In this document: positions 45,222 to 56,048 of the stretch, piece by piece
Layout of the letters: every line of letters begins with the position of its first letter
Position numbering within the stretch: position 1 is the stretch's first letter
NCBI GenBank assembly: GCA_022559985.1
Contig: JAFJTR010000008.1
Coordinates: forward strand, 310,001-374,000
Length of the DNA stretch: 64,000 bases
Direction: 5' to 3'
DNA from: Parastagonospora avenae f. sp. tritici 18332-5
Lineage: Eukaryota > Ascomycota > Dothideomycetes > Pleosporales > Phaeosphaeriaceae
Position numbers and translations under genes: made by a program
Notes under the pieces: model-generated
What the model was told of the DNA's origin: nothing
What the model saw: only the letters and a program-made list of their open reading frames with translations
Databases searched by the model: none

Positions 45222-48200
45222 ATGGCGCCCAACGACGACGTTGAGCGGCCTCGCGCCAGCTCTGCTGCTGAGCGGCAGAAGTCCATTGTCTCCATGACCG
45301 AGTTCGAGGGCATGGACGAGTACACGGCGCTTCAAAAGTACATCCTCTTCTACCGCGACACGCGCACCAACCCGCACGCCGAGAAGAGCGTCAAGAAGAA
45401 GGCCTGGTGGCAGTTCTGGAAATCCGGCTCTGCTACCGCCGCCGCCCCCATTGAGGACTCCGGTGCCGTCCCCGACGAGCGTAAGTCCTCTCCCATCATC
45501 ATCCGCTCATCCCGCAGCTGCATTGCATCACATCGGCTCAGCAATCCGCGACCGCATCCTTTGTTTTGCCCGACGATACGCTTCCGGTGGCTGCTGGCCG
45601 CGGCCCGTGCTCAAGCTCTTAGCTTGAGAACGCAAGCTTGCGCTTCAGCCATGGTGGAGCCAATCAGGGGGGACCCACTGTTTCGCAGCAGCGTCTCCAC
45701 CGAACTATCGCCCGCTGTGCAGCATGCGAGATGAGCACCGCGATCCTTCAGAGCAAACATACTAACTTTCTTCGCAGTGGTCAACACCCAACTTCGCTCC
45801 GGTCTCACTGCGCACGACGTCGAAACCCGTCGCAAGCGTTATGGCTACAACGAGATCTCGTCTGAGAAGACGAATCTCCTCAAGCAGTTCCTCGGTTACT
45901 TCACTGGTCCCATTCTCTACGGTATGCATCCCTGCACAAAGTCTGCGCAAGCGCACCGCTAACGTCCACTAGTCATGGAGCTCGCTGCTCTTCTCGCTGC
46001 CGGTCTCCAGGATTGGGTTGACTTCGGTGTCATTTGCGGTATCCTGTTGCTCAACGCCATTGTCGGTTGGTACCAAGAGAAGCAAGCCGCTGATGTCGTC
46101 GCTTCGCTCAAGGGTGACATTGCCATGAAGGCCATCGTCGTCCGTGACAACCAGCAACAGACCATTCTCGCCCGTGAGCTCGTCCCCGGTGACATTGTCG
46201 TCGTTGAGGAGGGTGCCTCCGTTCCCGGTGATGTCCGTCTTATCTGCGACTATGACCACCCCGAGGACTTCGAACTGTACATGAAGCTCAAGGAGGAGGA
46301 CAAGTTTCATGACGCCGACCCTGATGATGAGAAGGACGAGGACGTTGATGAGGAGAAGTTCGACGAGGAGAACCCCATTACCCAGGGCCACGCTCTTGTT
46401 GCTTGCGATCAGTCTTCCATCACCGGTGAATCCCTCGCTGTCGAGAAGTACATGGGAGAAATCGCCTACTACACAACTGGTTGCAAGCGCGGCAAGGCCT
46501 ATGGTATTGTCATCGCCACTGCTAAGCACTCTTTCGTCGGTCGCACTGCTTCCCTTGTCCAGGGCGCCCAGGACCAGGGTCACTTCAAGGCTATCATGAA
46601 CTCCATCGGTACGGCGCTTCTCGTCTTGGTCATGTTCTTCATCCTCTTGGCCTGGATCGGTGGTTTCTTCCGTCACATTCCCATCTCTGTCGCTCGTGAG
46701 GGTACCGACAAGTCCGTCACCCTTCTGCACTACGCTTTGATCATGTTCATTGTCGGTGTCCCAGTCGGTCTTCCCGTTGTCACTACCACCACTCTCGCTG
46801 TCGGCGCTGCCTACCTCGCTGAGCAGAAGGCTATTGTCCAGAAGCTTACCGCCATTGAATCCCTTGCCGGCGTTGACGTTCTCTGCTCTGACAAGACCGG
46901 TACCCTCACTGCCAACCAGCTGTCTCTTCGTGAGCCTTACGTCGCTGAGGGCCAGGATGTCAACTGGATGATGGCTGTTGCCGCTCTTGCGTCTTCCCAC
47001 AACCTCAAGTCTCTCGACCCCATTGACAAGGTTACCATTCTTACCATCCGCCGCTACCCCAAGGCTCGTGAGATCCTCAACATGGGCTGGAAGACTGAGA
47101 AGTTCACTCCCTTTGACCCCGTCTCCAAGCGTATCACTGCCATCTGCCACATGGGTGGTGACAAGTACGTTTGCGCAAAGGGTGCCCCCAAGGCCATTGT
47201 CAACCTTGCCAACTGCGATGAGGAGACTGCTCGCCTCTACAAGGAGAAGGCTGCTGAGTTTGCTCGCCGTGGTTTCCGTTCGCTCGGTGTCGCCTACCAG
47301 AAGAACGACGGTGACTGGATCCTCCTTGGTCTCATGTCCATGTTCGACCCTCCCCGTGAGGACACCGCTCAGACCATCGTTGAGGCTCAACAGCTCGGTG
47401 TTCCCGTCAAGATGTTGACGTAAGTTTTTCACTTCCATCTCACTGATTCGTAGCTAACATGTTTACAGTGGTGACGCTATTGCCATCGCCAAGGAGACCT
47501 GCAAGATGCTTGCTCTCGGAACCAAGGTCTACAACTCTACCAAGCTCATCCACGGCGGTCTTACCGGTACTACCCAGCACGACCTTGTCGAGCGCGCCGA
47601 CGGTTTCGCCGAAGTCTTCCCCGAACACAAGTACCAGGTCGTCGAGATGTTGCAGCAGCGTGGTCACTTGACTGCCATGACTGGAGACGGTGTCAACGAC
47701 GCCCCTTCGCTCAAGAAGTCTGACTGTGGTATTGCCGTCGAGGGTTCCACCGAGGCCGCTCAGGCTGCCGCTGATATCGTCTTCCTTGCCCCTGGTCTGT
47801 CCACGATCGTCTTGGCCATCAAGACTGCTCGCCAGATTTTCCAGCGTATGAAGGCCTACATCCAGTACCGTATCGCTCTCTGCTTGCATTTGGAAGTCTA
47901 CTTGGTCACCTCCATGATCATCCTCAACGAGACCATCCGTGCCGAGCTCATCGTCTTCCTCGCCCTCTTCGCTGATTTGGCTACCGTCGCCGTTGCCTAC
48001 GACAACGCCCACTCTGATCCCCGCCCCGTCGAGTGGCAATTGCCCAAGATTTGGTTGATCTCCGTCATCCTTGGTCTCTTGCTGGCTCTCGCTACATGGG
48101 TGATCCGCGGAACTCTGTTCCTTCCCAACGGTGGTATCATTGTCAACTTCGGTGCTATCCAGCCCATCCTTTTCCTTGAGGTTGCCCTTACTGAGAACTG

Positions 48201-48630
48201 GTTGATCTTCGTTACCCGTGGAGGAAAGACTTTCCCATCCTTCCAGCTTGTCGGTGCCATTCTCGGTGTCGATGCTCTCGCTACCATTTTCACTCTCTTC
48301 GGCTGGATGTCCGGTGCTCCTTACCAGACCAACCCCCCTACGATTAACAGCAAGTTCCGTGATGACGGCTGGGTCGACATTGTAACCGTTGTCCTCATCT
48401 GGGCTTACTCCATTGGTGTGACCATCATCATTGCCATCGTCTACTACCTGCTCAACGCCATCCCATGGCTCGACACCCTCGGCCGCAAGGACCGCCACAG
48501 GAAGAACCCCCACATCGAGAACATGATCTCTGCTCTCAGCAAGCTGTCTCTCGAGCACGGAACCGACAAGAACGGCACCACCCGCTACGTCCTTGCTCCC
48601 CGCGCTGTTGAGGAGGAGGAGGATGATTAG
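45222..48630 (+). CDS. plasma-membrane H+-ATPase (P3A type), divergent isoform
   Basis: Electrogenic proton pump of the plasma membrane. Exons 45222-45480, 45778-45921, 45973-47419 and 47469-48630 give 1003 residues. P-type motifs are intact: TGES of the actuator domain, VPVGLPV in TM4, phosphorylation site CSDKTGTLT (about residue 440), KGAPKAI, and the hinge TGDGVNDAPS (about 686). An acidic insert of about 35 residues (EEDKFHDADPDDEKDEDVDE...) sits in the actuator domain just before the TGES segment. The C-terminus ends in an acidic stretch (RAVEEEEDD) and lacks the RVSTQHEK-type regulatory tail of Pma1. It is therefore probably a second isoform (PMA2-like). Intron 1 is unusually long (297 nt); the others are 51 and 49 nt. 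Strong C-ending codon bias suggests high expression. Confidence 0.93.
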
Positions 48631-50711
48631 ATGTGTGCGCCTTACGATAGCGATGTGTAGTTGGATACGTATGACGGTATAGGGTTTCGCGAGCCCACCG
48701 ACTCTTTGTCATTGCAAGAGTCTAATTTCTAATCGCTGTCTTTACTAGTCTTCGATGTATACCAAGAAGCATAATTTCATTACTGTAACTGAATCCAATT
48801 GTCAAGATGAAGACGCTCTTCGTGACCTGCATCGTGACCCATTCCCGCCTCACTTTCCCATTTCCTCTTTGCGCCAATTGATAACTTGATCCACTTGTTG
48901 AAAAACTCTACCACTCGCTGATGATCGTCGTTTCACCGTCCTCGAACCATTCTGTACTATCTGTCAGGCTTAAAACATCTCGACCCTCCTTCACCGGCAG
49001 CCCCATGACCTGTTTCCATCACGAACCATCAAACTATCGTTCGGTCCCAAGAAAATGCGCTTTCCAGCCACCTTTCCAGGCGCCCCAGCCCGCGTCTCGA
49101 AGCCTCAAACTGAGGCACTCGCGCACCGCGAATCTCCCCGGAACTAGCAGCACCTGGTATCCACCCCGGGCCTGAACACGGGCCTAGGCTGATTGGCAGT
49201 CATTTTACCTTCCGGTGAAGCTAACGCACCCCCGCTGCGCTTCTGCACAACTGGCGAAATGCAAACTAAGATAAGTGCTGCTGTTTGTGAACGGTGTATT
49301 CCCGTGGAGGAGGTGGTGGTGGTGGATTGCCACAAGCGGGGTACCTTTGCATGCGAACGAGGTCATGTGGGATTGGGCCAATGGAGTGATTGGCAATGTT
49401 TTCTTGATGACGGTTTACATACGGCTTGATTGAGGAGTGATTGCTTGGGATGGCAGATACGCGGGATAATGGACCGTCCGAGATAGCGAAGACGCGCATC
49501 GTCCGATGCGCTGCACAATTCCCCCATCCAAGGTGCACAGTGACATTTGCCTCGCGCGTCCCTTTTGCTTTTCACGCCCTTGTCTCTCCGCGCGAATCGC
49601 GTGGGGTGCACATGGCTAACTTGCCCTCACCCCGTCTCGACATCGGGCCTTTCTGTCGTTACATGCGCTGCCAAGGGGATGGGTGATGAAGAGCGTCCCG
49701 TCGCAGGGCCCCAGGTTCGTTCCAATACCTGGGCAATAATTAGGTTGCACGTGTGATGGGTTGGCATGCGAAACAGTGACATGACATTATTCAAGTCGTT
49801 CTTGACTCTTGAGTGATGCTTGTTCAGTGTCTGGGCGCAGGATGTTGCCGATCCGCGGACATGATTGTTTCACCACTGACTGTGAACATGTTCGGCAATC
49901 ACACACGTCAAACGTCGCGGAGGATGGAGAGTTGCATGGATAGTGACGCCTGATCGCCGCGGTCGTGGAGGCCGAAACGATGCATAGAATTTCGCGACGT
50001 TGGGATTGGTTTGGCCGCGCCACCGATGTCATGGACGGATAGGGATTGTTGTTCCTGGCGAATGCGAGCATGGGGGAGAGATAAGCGATGGCTGGGGTCA
50101 GACTTGTGAGGTTGGAGGTTGGGTGTGGGTAGACGTCATGGTGAGATGTGTGGTGCAGCATGTAGGTGTGCAAGTATATGCAAGTAAACGCATGAAGATA
50201 ACGATTGGAACTGCTCGCAAGTGAGTTGTGCTGGTTTCCGCGCGGTGCGAGACGCATTCTTTGAATTTGGCGAGTAATGTAGTCGATGCGTGCAGAGAGG
50301 CACTCGAAAGGCCTATTCGAGTGACTTTGGCTGACATTCAATATGCACGCTCGAAGTGCATTGTTACCCTCCATATCGATGAGAGGTGTATATCGGGGTT
50401 TAATAGACCTAGCAGTAGGCATTGTTGCATCCGCGCACCTGAGGCGTGCCTTCTCTGTCCTCATCACCTTCGGCGCATTCTTGACTCGTCGTGTGCCTTC
50501 GTGTTGAGAACCGAAACTTCAACAACATTCAATCCTGCTCTCGAGCCCTGTATGATCCGAACGTTTCTTAGCCTCATGTAGGTGGCGCAGTCAAGGATGT
50601 CTGGTGGGGCTGAGCATGGCGTTCTGGCAGGTGCCAGCTGAGCAGGCACGATCAACAGCTCTTTTTCACCCAAAACTTATTCTAGATCTGCAGTCGTCCT
50701 GATCGTCCGCC
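48631..50711. other. 2.1-kb intergenic stretch
   Basis: 3' region of the H+-ATPase gene and upstream region of the HET gene. Overlapping short frames only (for example 49787-50467 minus); no family-like protein. Confidence 0.45.
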
Positions 50712-52727
50712 ATGAGACTGATTCATGCTGAGACTCTGCAACTGGTGGATTTTATAATCACGCCACCGCCATATGCAATCCTCTCGCATACTTGGGGAGA
50801 CGAGGAAGTCTCGTTCAACGACATACAACAAAATGCTGCGACCAACAAACTTGGATGGCAGAAACTTCGGCGAACGTGTCAACAAGCACTTACGGACGGT
50901 AAACAGTATGTTTGGATCGACACTTGTTGTATCGATAAAAGCAGCAGCGCAGAGCTGTCCGAGTCGATCAATTCCATGTTTCGTTGGTATCGACAAGCTG
51001 CAATATGCTATGCATACCTTGAAGATATCGAAGACTTGGACGACCTACACGAAGCACGATGGTTCACTCGAGCTTGGACACTTCAGGAGCTGCTGGCACC
51101 TCCGAGAGTCATCTTCTTCAAAAAGCATTGGCGAAAGTTCGGCACAAAGTTCGGCCTGGCAACTAAAATCGCGAGTATCACAGGCATAGACGAGAGTGTC
51201 CTCCATGACGCTCAATCACTGGGCTATATGTACGATGCAAGCATTGCCAAACGCATGTCCTGGGCAGCCAATCGAATGGCGACACGGGAGGAGGACATGG
51301 CATACAGCCTTTTAGGATTATTCGATGTCAGTATTCCGTTACTGTATGGAGAGGGAGGATCTAAGGCTTTCGTGAGACTGCAGGAAGAGATCATCAAGAA
51401 GTCGCTGGACCAGTCTTTTCTGACATGGCTTGATCCAGAGCAATCAACCGTTCAGAATGGGCACGGAGCAGGCTTTCTTGCCAGCCATCCTCGATTCTTT
51501 CGGCAGTGTGTCAATGTCCGGGCAACAGGAGAGAACGTCCCTTCATTCGCGATCAACAACAGCGGGCTCCAAATGAGAGTCCCACTCCACAGAGTTCCAT
51601 TCGAAAAGAATCGCTACATTGCTGTACTATCTTGCTATCTAGAATCCGAGACAACCCAGCGGATCGGGATACTGCTTGACGTTCCGGGAGACAATCTAAG
51701 CCACTGTCAAAGAATAGAGACGGAAAAGATCCACACTGTGACTGAAAACCAGTTCCGTTCCGCACGGGTACGAGACTGTTGTGTTCTTAGAATTCTACCA
51801 AGTCAACGCCGCATCCGGCTTTTGAGTATTCTAACTCTTGGGTCAGGTATTACTCGGGGAGATACTTTGTGCTCTACTGCATCTGAATACTGGCACTACC
51901 ACCCAATCCAACGAAAACCGATTGATCTTGGTAGTGTGGAGGAAGCAGCTGGCCGGGCACCATCCCAGAGATTTGCAGTGGCCATCACTACTTCGAATAG
52001 GCCGCTCAAAAATGGGCCTAAAATCTTGGTGCGCATTGACATTGACAACGACGGCGTCAACCTATTATCGGCGTATAGCGCCAGGCTCAGTATGTTTCCG
52101 CTTACTCACGAATACCATCAAGAAGATGTCAACATGCGCATCTTACCTTTGGAATCTCCAGTTTCCACTGCGGGTACACTGCACAACTTCGCATCACTCG
52201 AGTCAAAAGAATTTGGCAATGTCCACGCATTCATCTCGTGGGAAACCATGGCAAACCAGGACGTGTTAATCCTGACTATAGGAGAAGGCAGCAAAAATCT
52301 TGACAGCACCCTCCTTTGCAGAATAAAGACAAGCATATCTCGCATCCAAGATGGTCCTGTGGTATTGTTATCGCAACTTGGACTTACGGCACTCATCGCA
52401 AATGCCTTTTCATACCGCAGGCGCATCACGTCGGTCGAGACTGCAGCTCCAGTCGCTTGTATCTATTTTCTGGTTTGGCTTTCACTTTCTCCTGTGCGCT
52501 TAACTTCATATACATGTACTCGCTGGACCTTCATCAGGTACATGCTTGGCGTCTTTGCAGTCATTATAGCATTCCAAGATGACTGGATACCGCAATACAT
52601 ATTCCACTCTACGAATCCTGCCTGGTACCAGATTACGATTGGGCTGCTAGCATTAGTCAATTGCTATTTCTGCACGACTATCATTCGCCATATTTTGACG
52701 ATTTGCGAATCGGGCTCCAAGTCATGA
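50712..52727 (+). CDS. HET-domain (heterokaryon incompatibility) protein with C-terminal membrane helices
   Basis: Intronless, 671 residues. The HET domain spans about residues 1-150 with its three conserved blocks: YAILSHTWGDEEVSF, QYVWIDTCCIDKSSSAELSE with SINSMFRWYRQAAICYAYL, and ARWFTRAWTLQELLAP. The following region (MATREEDMAYSLLGLFDVS, PLLYGEGGSKAFVRLQEEI) is the usual continuation in HET-E/HET-6-like proteins. No NACHT or WD repeats follow. Instead there is a beta-rich middle part and, in the last 95 residues, about three hydrophobic helices (APVACIYFLVWLSLS, YMLGVFAVIIAF, ITIGLLALVNCYFCTTII). HET domains act in non-self recognition and trigger cell death on fusion of unlike strains; the domain is TIR-related. 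The specific role here is not known. Confidence 0.9.
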   Translation: MRLIHAETLQLVDFIITPPPYAILSHTWGDEEVSFNDIQQNAATNKLGWQKLRRTCQQALTDGKQYVWIDTCCIDKSSSAELSESINSMFRWYRQAAICYAYLEDIEDLDDLHEARWFTRAWTLQELLAPPRVIFFKKHWRKFGTKFGLATKIASITGIDESVLHDAQSLGYMYDASIAKRMSWAANRMATREEDMAYSLLGLFDVSIPLLYGEGGSKAFVRLQEEIIKKSLDQSFLTWLDPEQSTVQNGHGAGFLASHPRFFRQCVNVRATGENVPSFAINNSGLQMRVPLHRVPFEKNRYIAVLSCYLESETTQRIGILLDVPGDNLSHCQRIETEKIHTVTENQFRSARVRDCCVLRILPSQRRIRLLSILTLGSGITRGDTLCSTASEYWHYHPIQRKPIDLGSVEEAAGRAPSQRFAVAITTSNRPLKNGPKILVRIDIDNDGVNLLSAYSARLSMFPLTHEYHQEDVNMRILPLESPVSTAGTLHNFASLESKEFGNVHAFISWETMANQDVLILTIGEGSKNLDSTLLCRIKTSISRIQDGPVVLLSQLGLTALIANAFSYRRRITSVETAAPVACIYFLVWLSLSPVRLTSYTCTRWTFIRYMLGVFAVIIAFQDDWIPQYIFHSTNPAWYQITIGLLALVNCYFCTTIIRHILTICESGSKS

Positions 52728-53069
52728 AGGTTGGTCAAGGCGCTGGCTGGTAATGATCGAAATGTGTAGATGCAAGAGCGAAAGTTGAGATTGTCATGTC
52801 TTGTATATGAGCGAACGAAGTATGTCTTTAATGAATTTATGAACCCGAAGCTGCGACGAATGAATGTCTTCACGCTATGGCTTTCGTGCTCTCCTCAAAC
52901 CCAAACGCGACTGCGCGATGAACCATCGCCTTCTCGACTCTGTATCCAAATATGAGGACTGAAATGCCAATGCAACCAATTTACCTCTCACAATGAAGCT
53001 AAACATGATCCGGGCTTCCACTCGCCTACCTCCAATACTTGGGCAAACCTAACAGTCAACCCGCAGCCC
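52728..53069. other. intergenic, no gene seen
   Basis: Short gap between the HET gene and the broken gene downstream. Confidence 0.5.
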
Positions 53070-53641
53070 TCACTCGGCGCCCAACTCCAACACCTGGTCA
53101 AAAACAAGCAGCCAAAACTTCTTATCCTCAATAGTATGCTCGAGCCAATCTCCACCAAAGCTATGGCAAAGCTGCAGTGTGTAGTGCTCTCGGATCTTGC
53201 TCAGGACCATCATATCCGACTCGACAACGTTCTTTCCCGAATTTCCTTGAGGTGACTTTGCAACTTCCATCGCGCTACCACATCAGGATTATCTCCCTCC
53301 ACCACTGGCGGACGGTCGAAGCCGTAGAACTTGTTGCGCAGATATCGCATGAGCGGTTTGCGAGCGCGGGGGTCGTCAAACCCAGTAGCGCCATTCTTCG
53401 ACTCTGGGAGTCCGATTGCTGGTCAATTTGTTGCTTTTTTGGCGCTTTGCTGGAGCGCCTTGCGATCTTCCGTGTGGTTTGGTGGCGTGTCGAGGACGAG
53501 CCAGTCTCCCGTGTCGTCTTCCATGAGGTCGCCATCGGCTGTGGTACGAAGTGGTCCTTTTGACTGGTCGAGCTTGCTAGAGTAATGTTGGATGCCATCC
53601 GGGAGGCGTGGACGCCGAGTTGGAATATCTGGAGACGACAT
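53070..53641 (-). pseudogene. broken gene of unknown function (nonsense plus frameshift)
   Basis: From ATG 53641 one frame reads 72 residues (including DTGDWLVLDTPPNHTEDRKAL), meets TGA after KKATN, and then continues in the same frame with PAIGLPESKNGATGFDDPRA, KPLMRYLRNKFYGFDRPPVV and DNPDVVARWKLQSHLKEIRER. At about 53230 the sense passes to another frame (VESDMMVLSKIREHYTLQLC, FGGDWLEHTIEDKKFWLLVF), which ends at 53070. The TGA could be a former CGA. The frameshift lies in an A-rich run (GAAAGAAC) and could be one lost A. I do not recognise the family. An assembly error at the A run is possible, but the TGA is independent. Confidence 0.6.
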
Positions 53642-54139
53642 TAGAAAGGCGCTGAGAGATATTGTGAATGCTAAGGCGACGTGCCTTCAGACATAATTAC
53701 TTCGTCAGTGGTTGATGACACGATGGGGGCCTGGTTGGTTTCGTCGTTGGACATATTGCCAAGTGGATATGGTTGGGCCTGTTCTTGTCGAGCCGAACCG
53801 TTTGCCTAGGAGTCTATATGTGGACCGGTCAAACGTAGAACCGGACGGCTACGCACGCACTACTCGTTGTGCGGATAGTGAGATGCTACCGTGGTAAAGT
53901 TGTAGTAAGCGAAAGGACCCCGATCCAAACTTTATGGTGCTTTGCTTAGCGCGGAGTGGTTGTCATTGAGTCAAGCTATGCTTTCGATCTGGATATAGTG
54001 AGTGGTGTGTGAATCGACACAGCTTTCACAGATGACACAATCGTACGCAATCACATGGGTGCTATGAATATTGGAAACGCGAACTCCTATTTGCAATGAC
54101 CTACGACTGTCACCACATGTATGAGCGCCACGTTTGAGC
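53642..54139. other. intergenic, no gene seen
   Basis: No supportable feature between the broken gene and the monooxygenase. Confidence 0.5.
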
Positions 54140-55568
54140 CTAGATCCAGTCAGACGGGCTCTTCAGTCCTAATTTTGTGCTTTCGCCCTCAGTCTTCTTC
54201 GCTTTGGCGTTCACGCTTTCCATCTCAAAGCCCGCAACCTTCTTGTAAACACGACCGACCTCCTCCAACTCTTCTTGTGGAATTACATCGTACACATTTT
54301 TGAAACCATCTGGTGCTCGCTCTTCTGCTAACTGAAGGACATGATCTGGACCGTTTGCTCGGTTTGCCATGACGATCTTAGCGGTTGGCGGCAATCGTTC
54401 CTGCTCATAAGCTTTCAGCGCTTCTTCGATTGTCGTGCTTGACGAAGTGGTAGATGCGAGATGTTTGGCCAGTGTCTCCGCATCTATAATGGCTTGTGAA
54501 GCTCCATTACTCCCGATAGGATACATCGCATGCGCAGAGTCACCCAGCAAAGTCAACCGGCCAAAGGTCCAGTGTTCAACGGGGTCGCGGTCGGACATGG
54601 GGAATTCAAACACCTTCTCTGTGCTGTCGATCAAGTCCTTCATCTCCAATTCTCCGCATCGCCAGCTTTCGAAGGGCCCCGCGAAGACGTCTTTGTTGAC
54701 TGACTTGGTCCAGTCTGTCTTAGGGGGTGTAAGATCCTCGTCGTACTTCTCACGGATGCGAAGTTCGGCGATCCAGTTTACGAGCGACTTTCCTTTGTCT
54801 GCTGACCTGCGAGAGATTGGGTATGCGATGAATTTCTGATCAGCGTGGCCAGCCCATACCATACTTGCGCCAGTCAGATATTGATCGCGTTCGATACAAC
54901 CGCGCCATAGCATACGACCGGAGAATTTTGGAGGACCTTCATTCGGGTAAAGGATGCGTCGTGCCGTGGAGTTGATACCATCTGCAGCGACCAAGATATC
55001 GCCTGTTACGCTTGACTGCGCTGCAGGCGCCCCGTCTCTTCTTTGCGAAAATTGTGCTGTAACGGTCTTCTCGTTCTGCTCAAACCCAGTCAAAGCGTGG
55101 TTCAGGTGCAAAGAATCTTTGCCAAGTCGTTCCTTGACAGCACTCAACAAGAGCATCTGAAACTCTCCGCGATGAATGCTAAATTGGGGTACGGCGTATC
55201 CTGCTGCTACACCGCGCTTCTCGCTCAGTATGCTATCACCATGTCTGTTGTAGAAGTTCAGTTCTCGCGTCTGTATTCCGGTCTTCTCCAGCGCTTCCAG
55301 TAGTCCAAGGTTTCGCAAGATCAGAACCGCAGAGGGTTGCACGTTGATACCGACGCCCAGTGTCGTCAATTGTGACGAAGCCTCGTAAATTTGGATGTTG
55401 GTGAATCCTGAGGCATGGAGTGCAAGCGCGGCAGTTAGGCCCCCGACTTAATTTGGAGTAATAAAGTTAGTAAATGTTCGTTTCAAGAGAGAAAACTCAT
55501 TGTCTAGGAAGCTACGTACTGCCGGCGCCAGCAATGATTATTTTTGGTTGAACTTCAAGATAAGGCAT
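54140..55568 (-). CDS. FAD-dependent monooxygenase (salicylate hydroxylase-like)
   Basis: Class A flavoprotein hydroxylase that uses NAD(P)H and O2 on aromatic or polycyclic substrates. Exon 1 (55568-55520) and exon 2 (55446-54140), split by a 73-nt intron, give 451 residues. Exon 1 supplies the start of the Rossmann motif; the joined sequence is IIIAGAGIGGLTAALAL. The ribose-binding acid follows (IQIYEAS). The DG motif (DILVAADGINS) and the GD motif (LTLLGDSAHAMYPIGSNG) are intact. There is no N-terminal signal, so it is probably cytosolic or peroxisomal. Substrate cannot be read from sequence. It lies next to an MFS transporter on the same strand, which suggests degradation or a small secondary-metabolite pathway, but adjacency alone does not prove this. 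Confidence 0.88.
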
Positions 55569-56048
55569 GGCGATTGTGAAACCGCGGAAGCAATGTAGAC
55601 CAGGGAGGAGGAATGAAAGGTGACGCACGTTGACAGAATGTGGCGCTGTCTTCGAATGCGTAGTCCTGGGCCGATTACGGCGTTACCAAGCCCATTGATA
55701 TCCCGAGGTAGCTGCCGCTTTTGAAGCCGGCGGTTGATTCGATATCTCCGCGACTCCGGCTTCGTTGGCATGCGATATTGCATGTTAGCATTTGGACTCG
55801 TCTTGAAATTGCTCACGGAGAAAGCGGCAAGTGTCATACCTATAGGTATGGCTGTGCGCTTAATTGAAGAAGTAGGTCGGTCAACAGTTTGTGGTTCGCG
55901 AACGCCGATCTCGGCTAAGTTCGTTCGCACCTACTCAGAAAGAAGAGCAGGTCTATACAACAAAAACATGTCTCATTGCTCGACATCTTGCAGAACATAC
56001 AGGCTGATCATTAGGTTCTATTTATATCGGTATTTTCTATTAGAGAGG
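55569..56048. other. intergenic between two same-strand genes
   Basis: 480 bases between the transporter stop and the monooxygenase start, with no convincing gene. Confidence 0.5.

Noticed and set aside
45969..47438. 489-codon open frame on the minus strand opposite the H+-ATPase
   Set aside because: It mirrors the C-ending codon bias of the real gene, which removes stops on the opposite strand. It has no family features.
47440..48558. 372-codon open frame on the minus strand opposite the last H+-ATPase exon
   Set aside because: Same cause: an antisense shadow of a strongly biased coding exon.
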